Origin: Bacteroidota bacterium
GTDB lineage: Bacteria > Bacteroidota > Bacteroidia > Flavobacteriales > Schleiferiaceae
Direction of reading: 5' to 3'
Assembly: GCA_024742495.1 (NCBI GenBank)
Contig: JANSYJ010000007.1
Coordinates: forward strand, 62,001 to 126,000
DNA: 64,000 nt
Shown here: positions 7,935 to 20,014 of the stretch, piece after piece
How the letters are laid out: each line of letters starts with the position of its first letter
Position numbering within the stretch: position 1 is the stretch's first letter
Program-made: the position numbers and the translations under genes
Notes under the pieces: generated by a model
Seen by the model: only the letters and a program-made list of their open reading frames with translations
Database searches by the model: none
What the model was told of the DNA's origin: nothing

Positions 7935-8627
7935 ATGGCAACAGTAAGTAAAAATCGTAAGGCTGCATTGGAGAAATTCGATCGTAACAAAGTTTATTCT
8001 TTGGACGATGCCAGTGCAATCGTAAAGGAAATCTCTAACGCTAAATTCGATGCCTCAGTTGATTTGGCAGTGCGTTTAGGTGTAGATCCTCGTAAAGCGA
8101 ATCAGATGGTTCGTGGTGTTGTAACCTTACCTCATGGTACCGGTAAAGAAGTGAAAGTTTTAGCACTTGTAACTCCAGATAAGGAGGCAGAAGCAAAAGA
8201 AGCTGGAGCTGATTACGCTGGTCTTGAAGAGTATATTGACAAGATTAAAGGAGGTTGGACCGATGTGGATGTAATTGTAACCATGCCTAGTGTGATGGGG
8301 AAAATTGGTCCTTTAGGTCGTATTCTAGGTCCACGTGGATTAATGCCAAACCCTAAAACCGGAACTGTGACCATGGATGTGGCCAAAGCAGTGAAGGAAG
8401 TGAAAGGTGGTAAGATTGACTTTAAAGTGGATCGTTACGGAATCATTCATGCCGGTATTGGTAAGGCTTCCTTTGGAGCAGAACAGATTAAGGATAATGC
8501 TGAGGAGTTGTTAAGAACTCTAGTGCGCATGAAGCCTACTGCATCTAAAGGAGCTTATATGAAAAGTATTACCCTGAGTAGTACCATGAGTCCTGGAATT
8601 AGCATTGATGCTAAATCATTCTCCTAA
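7935..8627 (+). CDS. rplA: 50S ribosomal protein uL1
   Basis: A 230-residue uL1, part of the mobile L1 stalk that handles deacylated tRNA. The signature [14 protein letters not shown] is present near residue 134. In many bacteria uL1 represses its own operon by binding the leader. The ATG at 7935 is chosen over a TTG three bases earlier. Confidence 0.99.
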   Translation: MATVSKNRKAALEKFDRNKVYSLDDASAIVKEISNAKFDASVDLAVRLGVDPRKANQMVRGVVTLPHGTGKEVKVLALVTPDKEAEAKEAGADYAGLEEYIDKIKGGWTDVDVIVTMPSVMGKIGPLGRILGPRGLMPNPKTGTVTMDVAKAVKEVKGGKIDFKVDRYGIIHAGIGKASFGAEQIKDNAEELLRTLVRMKPTASKGAYMKSITLSSTMSPGISIDAKSFS

Positions 8628-8643
8628 TTCAATTCGTTAGAAA

Positions 8644-9168
8644 ATGACCCGCGAAGAAAAAAATCAAGAAATAGAGAAATTAACAGAGCGCTTAGAAGGC
8701 TCTGATGTACTCTACATTACAGACATTGAAGGATTAGACTCGGTGCAAACCAGCAACCTTCGTCGTACCGCTAACAAAGCTGGTATTAGTCTAAGTGTAG
8801 TAAAGAATACCCTTCTTCGGAAAGCAATGGAACGCAGTTCTAAAAATTTCGAAGATTTGTATCCTGTGTTAAAAGGCTCTACGAGTATCATGATGGCGGA
8901 AGCAGGTAATGCTCCTGCTCGTATGATCAAGGATATTCGTAAAAAGAAACAGGAGAAGCCTGTTTTAAAAGGAGCTTATATCGAAGAAGCGATCTTCGTT
9001 GGCGACGATCAACTTGAAACTCTAAGCTCACTGAAGAGCAAGGAAGAGTTGGTGGCCGATATTATCGCATTACTGCAATCTCCTGCCAAAAATGTTATCA
9101 GCGGCCTAAACGGCGCTGGAGGCAAGTTGGCTGGTCTTTTAAAGACCTTAGAGGAGCGCGCAGCTTAA
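8644..9168 (+). CDS. rplJ: 50S ribosomal protein uL10
   Basis: A 174-residue uL10: N-terminal rRNA-binding domain (SNLRRTANKAGISLSVVKNTLLRKA) and a C-terminal helix that holds bL12 dimers. It forms the base of the stalk that recruits translation GTPases. Only 16 nt separate it from rplA, so no separate L10 leader fits here. Confidence 0.98.
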   Translation: MTREEKNQEIEKLTERLEGSDVLYITDIEGLDSVQTSNLRRTANKAGISLSVVKNTLLRKAMERSSKNFEDLYPVLKGSTSIMMAEAGNAPARMIKDIRKKKQEKPVLKGAYIEEAIFVGDDQLETLSSLKSKEELVADIIALLQSPAKNVISGLNGAGGKLAGLLKTLEERAA

Positions 9169-9233
9169 GAAGTACGCACTCAGCTTCCATATATTAAGTG
9201 TTGTAAATTAATTTTTTTTTAAAGAATCTAGAC

Positions 9234-9614
9234 ATGGCAGACATCAAAGAATTAGGTGATCAGTTAGTAAATCTTACAGTAAAAGAAGTAAGCGAATTAG
9301 CAGACTACCTTAAAGAAGAATACGGTATTGAGCCTGCAGCTGCTGCAGTAGCTGTTGCTGGTCCTGCAGCTGGTGGTGGTGACGCCGCTGGTGCTGAGGA
9401 GCAAACCGAATTCGACGTAATCTTAAAGGCCGCTGGTGGTTCTAAATTAGCCGTTGTGAAATTGGTTAAAGAACTTACTGGATTAGGACTTAAAGATGCC
9501 AAAGCTCTTGTTGACGAAGCTCCAAAACCTTTGAAAGAAGGTGTAGCTAAGGACGAGGCAGAAGCTCTTAAAGCTCAGCTTGAAGAAGCTGGTGCTGAGG
9601 TAGAAGTTAAGTAA
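9234..9614 (+). CDS. rplL: 50S ribosomal protein bL12 (L7/L12)
   Basis: A 126-residue bL12 with N-terminal dimerisation domain, an alanine/glycine hinge (about residues 36-55) and the C-terminal factor-binding domain ([27 protein letters not shown]). Full length and typical. The leader carries a run of nine T at 9213-9221. Confidence 0.99.
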   Translation: MADIKELGDQLVNLTVKEVSELADYLKEEYGIEPAAAAVAVAGPAAGGGDAAGAEEQTEFDVILKAAGGSKLAVVKLVKELTGLGLKDAKALVDEAPKPLKEGVAKDEAEALKAQLEEAGAEVEVK

Positions 9615-9647
9615 ATACCAGCTAGCCCTGTGTGGCTAAAGTATTAA

Positions 9648-9690
9648 GGTTAAGGTCTTTGGGTTACCCCAATAGACCTTAACCCTTTTG
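9648..9690 (+). terminator. Strong hairpin (attenuator/processing site) between rplL and rpoB
   Basis: GGTTAAGGTCT (9648-9658) is exactly complementary to AGACCTTAACC (9674-9684), with a GGG/CCC inner stem, followed by CTTTTG. Position matches the well-known rplL-rpoB attenuator and RNase III site of enterobacteria, though the sequence is unrelated. A smaller TAGCC/GGCTA hairpin precedes it at about 9623-9638. Likely lowers rpoBC expression relative to ribosomal proteins. Confidence 0.7.
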
Positions 9691-9718
9691 TGTTTGTAAA
9701 TCAAATATTCTCCGCATT

Positions 9719-12700
9719 TTGAATAACCCGGTACCCGCAAAAGGAATGGAAAGAGTCAATTTTGCATCCATTAAAAATCATTTCGATTATCCTGATTTTC
9801 TGGCCATACAGATTCAGTCTTTCAAAGACTTTTTCCAGCTAGAAACTAAGGCTTCTGATCGAGAAGATGAAGGTCTTTTCCGAACCTTCTCAGAAAATTT
9901 TCCGATTACTGACTCACGTAATCAGTTTGTGTTGGAATTCATCGATTATTTCGTTGATCCACCACGTTACTCCGAAGAGGAGTGTATTGAGCGAGGACTC
10001 ACTTTTAGTGTTCCCCTCAAAGCGCGATTGAAACTCTATTGCACCGATCCGGAGCATGAAGATTTCGAAACAATTGTTCAGGATGTGTATTTGGGAACTA
10101 TCCCTTATATGACGCCAAGAGGAACTTTTGTGGTTAATGGCGCCGAGCGTGTGATTGTTTCTCAACTTCACCGTTCACCTGGTGTGTTCTTTGGACAAAG
10201 CTATCACGCCAATGGTACGAAGCTTTATTCAGCTCGTGTAATTCCTTTTAAAGGATCATGGATTGAATTTGCTACCGATATCAACTCGGTAATGTATGCC
10301 TACATTGATCGTAAGAAAAAGCTTCCACTAACCACTTTGCTACGTGCAATTGGTTACGAACGCGATAAAGATATTTTAGAAATCTTTGACCTTGCAGAAG
10401 AGGTTAAAGTAACCAAAACCGGTCTTAAGAAAACCATTGGTCGCAAATTAGCAGCAAGGGTACTTAAAACTTGGATTGAGGATTTCGTGGATGAAGATAC
10501 TGGTGAGGTTGTATCCATCGAAAGGAACGAGGTAGTACTTGATCGTGACACCGTTCTCGAGAAAGAACACCTTGAAGAGATTTTAGATGCGGATGTGCAA
10601 ACTATCCTTCTTCATAAAGAGGATATTGAAGCTTCCGAATACGCTATCATCCATAATACCCTGCAAAAAGATCCAACGAACTCTGAAAAAGAGGCCGTGG
10701 AGCACATCTATCGTCAACTGCGGAATGCGGAGCCGCCAGACGAGGAAACTGCGCGTGGTATTATCGATAAACTCTTCTTCTCTGAGCAACGCTATAGTTT
10801 AGGAGAAGTTGGTCGTTACCGAATCAATAAAAAGTTAGGTCTGGAAATCGAAAGCGATGTCCAGGTTTTAACTAAGCAAGATATTTTAAGCATCGTTAAG
10901 TATTTGATCGAGCTAATCAACTCCAAAGCGGAAATTGATGATATCGATCACTTAAGTAACCGTCGTGTGCGTACCGTAGGTGAGCAAATGTCTAACCAGT
11001 TTGGTGTAGGCCTTGCCCGTATGGCTCGTACAATTAAGGAGCGTATGAATGTTCGTGATAACGAAGTATTTACGCCTATCGATTTGATTAATGCGAAGAC
11101 CCTTTCTTCGGTTATCAATTCTTTCTTCGGAACTAACCAGCTTTCTCAGTTTATGGATCAAACCAATCCTTTAGCAGAGGTTACGCACAAGCGTCGTCTT
11201 TCAGCTTTAGGACCAGGTGGTCTATCTAGAGAACGCGCAGGTTTTGAGGTTCGTGATGTTCACTACACCCATTATGGTCGTCTTTGTCCGATTGAAACAC
11301 CGGAAGGACCAAACATTGGTTTGATTTCTTCCATGGCGGTTTATGCCAAGGTGAATAAAATGGGATTCTTAGAAACTCCTTACCGTGAAGTTGAAGAAGG
11401 TAAGATTGATTTCTCTAAAGATCCTCGCTACCTAAGTGCGGAGGAAGAAGAACAAAAGGTTATTGCACAGGCCAATGCCCCAGTAAAGGACAATGGTGAA
11501 TTTGTGAATGATCGCGTAAAGGTTCGTGATGAAGCGGATTATCCATTGGTTGAACCTGAGAAGGTGGATTATATGGACGTTGCACCTAACCAAATTGCGT
11601 CGATTTCAGCTTCTATGATTCCATTCTTGGAGCATGATGATGCGAACCGTGCTTTGATGGGATCGAATATGATGCGTCAGGCAGTTCCATTACTTCGTCC
11701 AGAAGCTCCAATCGTTGGTACCGGTCTTGAGAAGAGAGTGGCCCGCGATAGTCGTGTTTTGGTGAATGCCGAAGGCGACGGGGTAGTAGAGTATGTTGAT
11801 GCCCGTAAAATTGTAATTAAGTACGATCGTACGGATGAAGAACGCCTAGTAAGTTTTGAAGATGATTCGAAGGCTTACAATTTGGTGAAGTTCCGTAAGA
11901 CCAACCAAAGTACTTGTATCAATATTAATCCAATTGTTCGCACAGGCGAACGCGTATCTGCTGGCCAGGTTCTATGTGAAGGTTATGCTACCGAAGATGG
12001 TGAATTAGCTTTAGGACGTAACATGCAGGTGGCTTTCATGCCTTGGAAAGGATATAACTTTGAGGATGCGATTGTTATCTCGGAGCGCGTTGCTCGTGAT
12101 GATATCTTCACCTCATTACATATTGATGAATACACCCTAGATGTTCGTGATACTAAATTAGGAGCAGAAGAATTAACCTCTGACATTCCTAATGTGAGCG
12201 AAGAGGCTACTAAGGATCTTGATGAAAACGGATTAATCCGCATCGGAGCTGAAGTAAAACCTGGTGATATTCTAATTGGTAAGATTACTCCGAAAGGAGA
12301 GTCGGATCCTACCCCAGAAGAAAAACTTCTTCGTGCAATCTTCGGTGATAAAGCCGGTGATGTGAAAGATGCTTCTCTAAAAGCTTCACCATCTCTGAAT
12401 GGTGTAGTAATTAACAAGAAGCTTTTCGCCTTGGCGCGTAAAGACAAGAAAACCCGTCTTCAGGATAAGGAGGAAATCGAAAAGTTAGACCAGGACTTTA
12501 ACATGCAAGTGGAAACACTGCGTCAGAAGTTCCTCGAAAAACTTTCTATCCTCGTTGCTGGTAAAACGAGTCAGGGTGTTGAGAATGATCTTAACGAAGT
12601 TGTGATTCCTAAGGGAACTAAGTTTACACAGAAAATCTTAAACAGTATTGATGACTTCACCCGTATTACTGGTGGAACCTGGACTACTGATTCTGAAAAG

Positions 12701-13540
12701 AATGAGTTGATCGCAACTTTACTGCATAACTTTAAGATCAAGTATAACGATTACCTAGGAGCTTACAAGCGTCAGAAGTTTACCATCAGTGTTGGTGATG
12801 AACTACCTTCTGGTATTGTGAAGATGGCTAAAGTATATATCGCTAAAAAGCGTAAGCTTAAAGTTGGTGATAAGATGGCAGGTCGTCACGGTAACAAAGG
12901 TATTGTTGCTCGCATAGTTCGTCAAGAAGATATGCCATTCCTAGAGGATGGAACCCCAGTGGACATCGTATTGAATCCGCTTGGTGTACCTTCTCGTATG
13001 AACATTGGTCAGATTTACGAAACTGTTCTTGGTTGGGCTGGTAAGCGATTAGGGCGCAAATTTGCGACTCCTATTTTCGATGGCGCAAGCTTAGACGAGA
13101 TTAACCAGTACACCGATGAAGCAGGTATTCCACGCTTTGGACATACCTTCCTTTATGATGGCGGTACCGGAGAGCGTTTCCACCAGGCAGCAACCGTAGG
13201 CGTGATTTATATGATCAAATTAGGTCATATGATCGATGATAAGATGCATGCACGTTCTATTGGACCATACTCGCTTATTACACAACAGCCATTGGGTGGT
13301 AAAGCTCAGTTTGGTGGTCAGCGTTTTGGGGAAATGGAAGTTTGGGCATTGGAAGCATTTGGTGCTTCTAATATCTTACGTGAGATCCTTACCGTAAAAT
13401 CGGATGATGTAGTTGGTCGCGCTAAGACCTACGAAACCATTGTACGCGGTGACGCTATGCCAGAGCCGGGTATTCCGGAATCCTTCAATGTATTATTACA
13501 TGAATTGAACGGATTGGGTCTAAAAGTTACCCTTGACTAA
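9719..13540 (+). CDS. rpoB: DNA-directed RNA polymerase subunit beta
   Basis: The 1273-residue beta subunit is a full-length Bacteroidota-type RpoB. Signatures include the rifampicin region with [32 protein letters not shown] written here only in part: [14 protein letters not shown] then [10 protein letters not shown], the [12 protein letters not shown] segment, and the C-terminal [20 protein letters not shown]. No resistance-type change was seen in that rifampicin cluster. Start: TTG at 9719 gives 11 residues before RVNFAS, close to family N-termini; an ATG at 9746 would give MERVNFAS. I favour the TTG but am not certain. rpoC follows 27 nt later. Confidence 0.98.
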   Translation: MNNPVPAKGMERVNFASIKNHFDYPDFLAIQIQSFKDFFQLETKASDREDEGLFRTFSENFPITDSRNQFVLEFIDYFVDPPRYSEEECIERGLTFSVPLKARLKLYCTDPEHEDFETIVQDVYLGTIPYMTPRGTFVVNGAERVIVSQLHRSPGVFFGQSYHANGTKLYSARVIPFKGSWIEFATDINSVMYAYIDRKKKLPLTTLLRAIGYERDKDILEIFDLAEEVKVTKTGLKKTIGRKLAARVLKTWIEDFVDEDTGEVVSIERNEVVLDRDTVLEKEHLEEILDADVQTILLHKEDIEASEYAIIHNTLQKDPTNSEKEAVEHIYRQLRNAEPPDEETARGIIDKLFFSEQRYSLGEVGRYRINKKLGLEIESDVQVLTKQDILSIVKYLIELINSKAEIDDIDHLSNRRVRTVGEQMSNQFGVGLARMARTIKERMNVRDNEVFTPIDLINAKTLSSVINSFFGTNQLSQFMDQTNPLAEVTHKRRLSALGPGGLSRERAGFEVRDVHYTHYGRLCPIETPEGPNIGLISSMAVYAKVNKMGFLETPYREVEEGKIDFSKDPRYLSAEEEEQKVIAQANAPVKDNGEFVNDRVKVRDEADYPLVEPEKVDYMDVAPNQIASISASMIPFLEHDDANRALMGSNMMRQAVPLLRPEAPIVGTGLEKRVARDSRVLVNAEGDGVVEYVDARKIVIKYDRTDEERLVSFEDDSKAYNLVKFRKTNQSTCININPIVRTGERVSAGQVLCEGYATEDGELALGRNMQVAFMPWKGYNFEDAIVISERVARDDIFTSLHIDEYTLDVRDTKLGAEELTSDIPNVSEEATKDLDENGLIRIGAEVKPGDILIGKITPKGESDPTPEEKLLRAIFGDKAGDVKDASLKASPSLNGVVINKKLFALARKDKKTRLQDKEEIEKLDQDFNMQVETLRQKFLEKLSILVAGKTSQGVENDLNEVVIPKGTKFTQKILNSIDDFTRITGGTWTTDSEKNELIATLLHNFKIKYNDYLGAYKRQKFTISVGDELPSGIVKMAKVYIAKKRKLKVGDKMAGRHGNKGIVARIVRQEDMPFLEDGTPVDIVLNPLGVPSRMNIGQIYETVLGWAGKRLGRKFATPIFDGASLDEINQYTDEAGIPRFGHTFLYDGGTGERFHQAATVGVIYMIKLGHMIDDKMHARSIGPYSLITQQPLGGKAQFGGQRFGEMEVWALEAFGASNILREILTVKSDDVVGRAKTYETIVRGDAMPEPGIPESFNVLLHELNGLGLKVTLD

Positions 13541-13567
13541 TTTGATTAAGAATTTAATTCCTGAAAG

Positions 13568-16500
13568 ATGTCATTGAGGAAAAACGATAAAAGCACCTTC
13601 AACTCTAACTTTAAGAGTATCACCATTAGCTTGGCTTCGCCAGAATTTCTTTTGGAGCGCTCCTTTGGTGAGGTGTTAAAACCAGAAACAATTAATTATC
13701 GTACGCACAAACCAGAGCGTGATGGTTTATTCTGTGAACGCATTTTTGGTCCTGTAAAGGATTATGAATGTGCTTGTGGAAAGTATAAGCGTATTCGCTA
13801 CAAGGGCATTGTTTGTGACCGTTGTGGTGTAGAGGTTACTGAAAAGAAAGTACGTCGTGAGCGCGTAGGCCACATTAATTTGGTGGTGCCCGTTGCACAC
13901 ATTTGGTACTTTAAATCCCTACCAAACAAAATTGGTTACCTACTCGGTCTTCCTACCAAGAAATTGGAGATGATCATTTACTATGAGCGCTACGTAGTTA
14001 TTCAAGCCGGTAATGCGACCAAGGATGATGGTACTCCAGTAAATTACATGGAGTTCTTAACCGAGGAGGAGTATCTTGATGCTTTAGAGCGTCTGCCGAT
14101 TGAGAATCAATATCTCGAAGATAGCGATCCTAATAAGTTCATCGCCAAAATGGGTGGTGAAGCCTTAATTGAGTTATTAAGTCGTTTAGATCTTGATAGC
14201 CTTTCTTATACCTTAAGAAATAAGGCCAACACCGAAACGTCACAGCAACGTAAACAAGAGGCACTTAAGCGCTTGGTTGTAGTTGAGGCTTTCCGTGATG
14301 CTAATAGCCGCATAGAGAATCGTCCGGAATGGATGATTGTAAAAGTGGTACCCGTTATTCCACCAGAATTACGCCCATTAGTACCATTGGATGGTGGTCG
14401 TTTTGCTACATCGGATCTGAATGATCTTTATCGTCGTGTAATTATTCGTAACAATCGTTTGAAGCGCTTAATGGAGATTAAAGCTCCTGAAGTGATCCTT
14501 CGTAACGAGAAGCGTATGCTTCAAGAATCAGTAGATTCTTTATTCGATAACACCCGTAAAGCTTCCGCAGTAAAAACGGATAATAACCGTGCATTAAAGT
14601 CACTTTCTGACTCCTTAAAAGGTAAGCAAGGTCGTTTCCGTCAAAACTTACTCGGTAAGCGTGTGGATTATTCAGCACGTTCGGTAATTGTTGTTGGACC
14701 TGAAATGAAACTTCATGAATGTGGTTTGCCAAAGGATATGGCAGCCGAGCTTTATAAGCCATTCATCGTACGTAAGTTGATTGAGCGCGGTATTGTAAAA
14801 ACCGTAAAGTCAGCTAAGAAAATTATCGATAAGCGTGAGCCGGTAGTTTGGGATATCCTCGAGAATGTGATGAAAGGTCATCCGGTATTATTAAACCGTG
14901 CACCAACCCTTCACCGTTTAGGAATCCAGGCTTTCCAGCCGAAAATGATTGAAGGAAAAGCCATTCAATTACACCCATTAGCATGTACCGCATTTAATGC
15001 GGATTTTGATGGTGACCAAATGGCGGTGCATTTACCACTTGGTTCTGCAGCGGTATTGGAAGCTCAAATGTTAATGCTTGCTTCTCATAATATCCTTAAC
15101 CCAGCTAATGGTTCTCCTATTACTGTACCATCTCAGGATATGGTATTGGGATTGTACTATATGACTAAAATGCGGGAAAGCCATGAAACGCTTACCGTAA
15201 AGGGTGAAGGCCTAACTTTCTATTCTGCTGAAGAAGCAGAAATTGCCTACAATGAAGGTTGTGTAGACCTCAATGCTAAGGTGAAAGTACGTGCTCGCGT
15301 TGAAGAAAATGGTGAGCTTGTAAACAAGGTTATTGAAACTTCTTTTGGTCGTATCTTATTTAATAAGGTTGTTCCTGAGAATGTAGGTTACATCAACGAT
15401 GTACTTACTAAGAAAGCCTTGCGTGGCATTATTTCGGATATCCTGAAAGCTACAGATGTTCCTACTACCGCTAATTTCCTAGATGATATTAAGTCATTAG
15501 GATTTATGACTGCCTTCCGTGGTGGTCTTTCTTTCTCCCTGGGTGATATTATTATCCCAGAGGAAAAAGATGAGTTGGTAGCGAATGCTGAAGCACAGAT
15601 TGCAGAAATCTTGGGATCTTATAACATGGGTCTTATTACCAATAACGAACGTTATAATCAGGTAATTGACGTATGGACCAATACCAATGCACGCCTAACT
15701 GAGCGCGCAATGCATCACTTGATTACCGACCGCCAAGGTTTTAACCCAATTTATATGATGCTTGATTCAGGAGCACGGGGTTCTAAAGAGCAGATTCGTC
15801 AGCTTTCAGGAATGCGTGGTCTGATGGCCAAGCCTCAAAAATCTGGATCTAGCGGTGGTGAGATTATTGAAAACCCGATTATCGCAAACTTTAAAGAAGG
15901 TTTATCGATTCTCGAATACTTTATCTCTACTCACGGTGCTCGTAAAGGTCTTGCCGATACCGCACTTAAAACTGCCGATGCAGGATACCTTACCCGTCGT
16001 TTGGTTGACGTTGCTCAGGATGTAATTATCAATGAGGACGATTGTGAAACTTTACGTGGATTAGAGGTTACGGCACTTAAGAAAAATGAGGAAGTAGTTG
16101 AGCCATTATATGATCGAATTATTGGTCGTACCTCACTTTATGATGTTGTAGATCCTAGAACCAATGAAGTTTATGTTGAATCAGGTGAATTAATTTCTGA
16201 GGCTGTTGCTGAGAAAATTGAGAATTCACCAATTCAGATGGTAGAGGTTCGCTCTTCATTAACATGTGAGAGTAAGAAAGGTATTTGTGCCCGTTGTTAC
16301 GGACGCAACCTTGCTACCGGTAAAAAGGTTCAGAAAGGTGAAGCAGTAGGTGTTATTGCAGCACAATCTATTGGTGAGCCAGGAACACAGCTTACACTTC
16401 GTACTTTCCACGTGGGAGGTACCGCAGGTAACGTTTCTGAGGAATCAAGCATCTCAGCTAAGTTTGATGGTGTGGCAGTTCTTGAAGATGTGCGTACCGT

Positions 16501-17878
16501 TAAGGGTGAGGACAATGAAGGAAATGAGGTTGATATCGTAATTGGTCGTACCGGCGAATTCCGCTTGGTTGATGCCAAAACCGGAATTAACTTAATGACC
16601 AGTAATGTTCCTTACGGTTCTTATCTGCGTAAGCATGATGGCGATAAATTAAAGAAAGGAGATGTTATTTGTCAGTGGGATCCGTTTAACGCGGTGATCA
16701 TTTCCGAAATGACAGGTAAGATCAAGTTCTCTGACATTGCTCAAGGTATTACTTACCGGGTAGAAATTGATGAGCAAACGGGCTATATGGAGAAGGTAAT
16801 CTCCGAAACTCGTAATAAGAAAATGATTCCTACCATCTCTATTTTAAATGATAAAGGTGAGGAGCTAAGACATTATACGCTTCCAGTAGGATCGCATATC
16901 ATTGTTGAGGATGGTGATTCAATTAAATCGGGTAAAACCCTAGTTAAGATTCCACGTAAATCTGCGAAAGCGGGTGATATTACTGGTGGTCTTCCAAGGG
17001 TAACCGAATTGTTCGAAGCACGTAACCCTTCTAACCCAGCGGTGGTATCTGAAATTGATGGTGTTGTTTCTTACGGGAAAATTAAGCGGGGTAATCGCGA
17101 GATTATCGTTGAGAGCCGTACCGGTGAGATTAAGAAGTACCTCATTAACTTGAGCAAGCAAATCCTCGTTCAGGAGAATGACTTTGTAAGAGCGGGTATG
17201 CCTTTATCTGAAGGTGCCATTACTCCTGCGGATATCTTGGCTATTCAAGGACCAAATCGTGTTCAAGAGTATCTTGTAAATGAAATCCAAGAGGTATATC
17301 GCTTACAAGGGGTGAAGATTAACGATAAGCATTTTGAAACCATCGTTCGTCAGATGATGCGTAAAGTGGATATTCAGGATCCAGGTGATACCTTATTCTT
17401 GGAGAAAAGCTTGGTGCATAAAAATGACTTTATCGAGCAAAACGACTGGATCTTTGATAAAAAGGTAGTGGTAGAAGCTGGTGAGTCGGATACTCTACAA
17501 GCGGGTCAAATTATTTCCGCTCGTCGTCTTCGTGATGAGAACTCCTTATTGCGTCGTGCCGACAAGCAATTGGTAGAAGCTCGTGATGCGAATCCGGCTA
17601 CTGCGAAACCAGTATTGCAAGGTATTACTCGTGCATCGCTTCAAACCAAGTCCTTTATCTCGGCCGCTTCCTTCCAGGAAACTACCAAGGTACTTAACGA
17701 AGCTGCCGTTAACGGTAAGCGCGATTACCTTGAAGGCCTGAAGGAAAATGTAATTGTAGGTCATAAGATCCCTGCAGGTACTGGTATGAAGAGTTACGAG
17801 AAGATCATCGTAGGTTCAAAAGAAGAATACGAGAAACTTAAGTCTATGCAAGATTTAAGTATCGAAGAGAAAGTATAA
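13568..17878 (+). CDS. rpoC: DNA-directed RNA polymerase subunit beta'
   Basis: The 1436-residue beta' subunit carries the N-terminal zinc ribbon ([20 protein letters not shown]), the catalytic Mg2+ loop [12 protein letters not shown] (residues 477-488, with Asp479, 481 and 483), the second zinc site with [13 protein letters not shown], and trigger-loop region [21 protein letters not shown]. Length is typical of Bacteroidota. Transcribed with rpoB and the DUF3467 gene. Confidence 0.99.
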   Translation: MSLRKNDKSTFNSNFKSITISLASPEFLLERSFGEVLKPETINYRTHKPERDGLFCERIFGPVKDYECACGKYKRIRYKGIVCDRCGVEVTEKKVRRERVGHINLVVPVAHIWYFKSLPNKIGYLLGLPTKKLEMIIYYERYVVIQAGNATKDDGTPVNYMEFLTEEEYLDALERLPIENQYLEDSDPNKFIAKMGGEALIELLSRLDLDSLSYTLRNKANTETSQQRKQEALKRLVVVEAFRDANSRIENRPEWMIVKVVPVIPPELRPLVPLDGGRFATSDLNDLYRRVIIRNNRLKRLMEIKAPEVILRNEKRMLQESVDSLFDNTRKASAVKTDNNRALKSLSDSLKGKQGRFRQNLLGKRVDYSARSVIVVGPEMKLHECGLPKDMAAELYKPFIVRKLIERGIVKTVKSAKKIIDKREPVVWDILENVMKGHPVLLNRAPTLHRLGIQAFQPKMIEGKAIQLHPLACTAFNADFDGDQMAVHLPLGSAAVLEAQMLMLASHNILNPANGSPITVPSQDMVLGLYYMTKMRESHETLTVKGEGLTFYSAEEAEIAYNEGCVDLNAKVKVRARVEENGELVNKVIETSFGRILFNKVVPENVGYINDVLTKKALRGIISDILKATDVPTTANFLDDIKSLGFMTAFRGGLSFSLGDIIIPEEKDELVANAEAQIAEILGSYNMGLITNNERYNQVIDVWTNTNARLTERAMHHLITDRQGFNPIYMMLDSGARGSKEQIRQLSGMRGLMAKPQKSGSSGGEIIENPIIANFKEGLSILEYFISTHGARKGLADTALKTADAGYLTRRLVDVAQDVIINEDDCETLRGLEVTALKKNEEVVEPLYDRIIGRTSLYDVVDPRTNEVYVESGELISEAVAEKIENSPIQMVEVRSSLTCESKKGICARCYGRNLATGKKVQKGEAVGVIAAQSIGEPGTQLTLRTFHVGGTAGNVSEESSISAKFDGVAVLEDVRTVKGEDNEGNEVDIVIGRTGEFRLVDAKTGINLMTSNVPYGSYLRKHDGDKLKKGDVICQWDPFNAVIISEMTGKIKFSDIAQGITYRVEIDEQTGYMEKVISETRNKKMIPTISILNDKGEELRHYTLPVGSHIIVEDGDSIKSGKTLVKIPRKSAKAGDITGGLPRVTELFEARNPSNPAVVSEIDGVVSYGKIKRGNREIIVESRTGEIKKYLINLSKQILVQENDFVRAGMPLSEGAITPADILAIQGPNRVQEYLVNEIQEVYRLQGVKINDKHFETIVRQMMRKVDIQDPGDTLFLEKSLVHKNDFIEQNDWIFDKKVVVEAGESDTLQAGQIISARRLRDENSLLRRADKQLVEARDANPATAKPVLQGITRASLQTKSFISAASFQETTKVLNEAAVNGKRDYLEGLKENVIVGHKIPAGTGMKSYEKIIVGSKEEYEKLKSMQDLSIEEKV

Positions 17879-17881
17879 GTA

Positions 17882-18229
17882 ATGAGCGAAGACGCGAAGA
17901 AAGCCTCCATGCAAGCACAAGCGCAGGAAGGACAGATTAATGTTGAGTTAAGTGAGGAAGTCGCCGAAGGTGAATACGCCAACCTGGCCATCATTAATCA
18001 CTCTCCAAGTGAGTTCGTGGTTGACTTTATTAGAGTTATGCCTGGCGTTCCTAAGGCCAAGGTGAAATCTAGAATTGTTTTAACCCCGCAACACGCAAAG
18101 CGATTACTTCGTGCTTTAGGAGATAATGTAAGCCGCTATGAAGCACAGCACGGAGAGATTCGTGACGTAGAAGCACAGCAAGGCGGTGGCTTTCCCCTAA
18201 ACTTTGGAGGACCTCAGGGTCAAGCTTAA
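17882..18229 (+). CDS. DUF3467 protein
   Basis: A 115-residue protein whose core NLAIINHSPSEFVVDFIRVMPGVPKAKVKSRIVLTPQHAKRLLRAL is, in pieces, the DUF3467 signature (HSPSEFVVDF; VMPGVPKAKVKSR; LTPQHAKRLL). In Bacteroidota it commonly sits directly after rpoC, as here with a 3-nt gap. The N-terminal 25 residues are Ala/Gln rich and the C-terminus Gly/Gln rich. Function is unknown; linkage suggests a role near transcription, but that is inference. Confidence 0.85.
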   Translation: MSEDAKKASMQAQAQEGQINVELSEEVAEGEYANLAIINHSPSEFVVDFIRVMPGVPKAKVKSRIVLTPQHAKRLLRALGDNVSRYEAQHGEIRDVEAQQGGGFPLNFGGPQGQA

Positions 18230-18250
18230 TTAGCAATAGCTTTAAATTAT

Positions 18251-18281
18251 AAACCCCGACCATTATTGGCCGGGGTTTTTT
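18251..18281. terminator. Bidirectional terminator between rpoC operon and blaR1-like gene
   Basis: AACCCCGACC and GGCCGGGGTT pair around ATTATT with a T6 run on the plus strand and an A/T-rich flank on the minus strand. Genes on the two sides converge here. Confidence 0.85.
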
Positions 18282-18305
18282 GTTTAACAGATGAAGAAGG
18301 TTCAG

Positions 18306-19613
18306 CTAAGTCAGCTTAAGCGCAATAGGTATAACCAATTGCATACGAACCGATTTACCGTCTTTAGAAGCTGCGCTCGCGAAGCTTGGAATAGTTTTGA
18401 TAAGCGCCATGGCTTGTGTTTCGGCTTGCTCCTTGGCCATTTTTAATTCTTCGGTGTATACTTCAATGCTCTTTATCACTTCCACATCACCGATAGAACC
18501 ATCAACTTCAATAACAAAGGAGATGAAAATTTTCCCTTCTAATCCATGCTCTTTCGCTAGGGAAGGATAGACGAAGTTATCGGAGATATGATTATACACC
18601 GATTGAAAAACGCAGCTTTTGCGATCTTCTGCCGAAGAGCTTTCGGCGCAAGGTTCCGCTATGGGAAAGGCATCAATTTCTTCAATACTTAGGGCTTGGG
18701 CCTTGTTTTCAACACCTACCACAACTGGTTCCTGGGATTCTGTTTTATTACAGGCAATAAGGACCATGCCCACGGTAATGGGAATAAGAAGGGCATAAAG
18801 TGCTTTGCGCCATGGGCGACTTTGGTTTGAATACATCATGGTAATTCGAGATTTAATTAAGGATGAATTAAAGAAAGGACTAGGAGCAAGAGCCTTTTCC
18901 GGAAATTGCAGGTCGGCTCCTAGGGTGCTGCGAAGCAGCGTTTGCGCATAATTTTCAATTTCTTGATGGCGGATCAAATCGGCGTCAACTTCAAATTCAT
19001 GAATTTGACGGAGCTCCTTGGAAAAGGCGTGCACGAAAGGATCAAACCACAGCAGCGTACTTAGTAATTTGTAAAATAAGCGGTCCCAAACGTGACCAAA
19101 TTGAATATGCCTTTTCTCATGTTCAATAATGAGAGGCAGGTCTTTATGTTCCTTTAATTGGGCAGGAAGGAATATGTAATTCGTAAAGCAGAAAGCTGCA
19201 TCTATATGCTTGGACCAAAATATTTTTATGGAGCCCAGTTCTTGTTCTAGTTTAGCGCTTAGGAGCAATTTCCTGAAACGCAAGAGACCAATTATAAAAT
19301 AGACAAGGGATAAAATTAAGCCCAGGGTATAAACCAAGGTCCATGAAGACGAAATGGCACGACCTTCTACGTTTTCGAACTTGAGTGATTCTCCTTCAAT
19401 TACGATTTCCGGCAATTGAAAGCTATCGAGCTTCTCATTAAGGGGAGGCAAGTCAAAACGTGGCGCAAACAGTGCAATGGCCAAAGCTATTAGCGGTAAG
19501 CTTAAAACGGCGAGCCGATTCGTTTTATGAAAGCTTAAGCGGGCATAGCTAAGTTTATAAATGGCGTAGAATAACGCACTAAATAGCAAGTAATAGAATA
19601 AACTGAGTATCAT
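18306..19613 (-). CDS. BlaR1-like M56 family metallopeptidase with TonB-like C-terminal domain
   Basis: The 435-residue membrane protein has about three N-terminal helices (residues 1-18, 32-50, 92-112), then a cytoplasmic zinc peptidase loop with HEKRH (His165-Glu166...His169), and a further membrane segment at about 268-285 (ALYALLIPITVGMVLIAC). In place of a penicillin-binding sensor, the exported C-terminus (about residues 345-435) resembles a TonB/energy-transducer C-terminal domain (GLEGKIFISFVIEVDGSIGDVEVIKS). In the BlaR1 family the peptidase triggers removal of the BlaI repressor. The gene overlaps blaI by 4 nt. The signal sensed is unknown. Confidence 0.85.
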   Translation of the reverse strand: MILSLFYYLLFSALFYAIYKLSYARLSFHKTNRLAVLSLPLIALAIALFAPRFDLPPLNEKLDSFQLPEIVIEGESLKFENVEGRAISSSWTLVYTLGLILSLVYFIIGLLRFRKLLLSAKLEQELGSIKIFWSKHIDAAFCFTNYIFLPAQLKEHKDLPLIIEHEKRHIQFGHVWDRLFYKLLSTLLWFDPFVHAFSKELRQIHEFEVDADLIRHQEIENYAQTLLRSTLGADLQFPEKALAPSPFFNSSLIKSRITMMYSNQSRPWRKALYALLIPITVGMVLIACNKTESQEPVVVGVENKAQALSIEEIDAFPIAEPCAESSSAEDRKSCVFQSVYNHISDNFVYPSLAKEHGLEGKIFISFVIEVDGSIGDVEVIKSIEVYTEELKMAKEQAETQAMALIKTIPSFASAASKDGKSVRMQLVIPIALKLT

Positions 19614-19984
19614 TTCTTCGAGCGATTTTTCTCTATTACTTTAAGAATGTCATCAAGCTCCTGAGTGTCAATCTTTTCCTTTTCAGCAAAAAAGCTCACC
19701 AGTTTACTGAGGCTTCCTCCGAAGTAAGACTTCACCACCTTGTTTACCGAAAACTCCTGATACTCCTCCTTGCTAATGAGGGGGAAATACTCATAACCTC
19801 TGCCTTTGGCACGATGATTTACAAAGCCCTTCTGCTCTAATATTCGAATGATAGTTGAAACCGTATTTGTTGCTGGCTTTGGAGCTTCCATAATGGCAAT
19901 CACCTGTTTCACTGTGGCATTTTCTAGCTGCCATAGATAATGCATCACTTCTTCTTCTGCTTTGGTTAACTCCTTTAAGTTCAT
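19610..19984 (-). CDS. BlaI/MecI/CopY family transcriptional repressor
   Basis: The 124-residue protein is a winged-helix BlaI-type repressor: LTKAEEEVMHYLW at the start, recognition helix in TNTVSTIIRILEQKGFVNH, wing GRGYEYFPLISKEEY, and a C-terminal dimerisation helix. The ATG at 19984 gives the family N-terminus; a TTG at 20011 would add nine residues and is less likely. It is translated together with the BlaR1-like gene (ATGA overlap), the classical pairing. Two AACTAA...TTAGTT palindromes lie 31-64 nt upstream and are the probable operators, implying autorepression. Confidence 0.92.
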   Translation of the reverse strand: MNLKELTKAEEEVMHYLWQLENATVKQVIAIMEAPKPATNTVSTIIRILEQKGFVNHRAKGRGYEYFPLISKEEYQEFSVNKVVKSYFGGSLSKLVSFFAEKEKIDTQELDDILKVIEKNRSKK

Positions 19985-20014
19985 TTCGACTTCTTGAAAT
20001 ATTTGAGACAAATA

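Noticed and set aside
11983-12447. Long open frame on the opposite strand of rpoB
   Set aside because: No start context, no neighbours and it mirrors highly conserved rpoB codons; a strand shadow.
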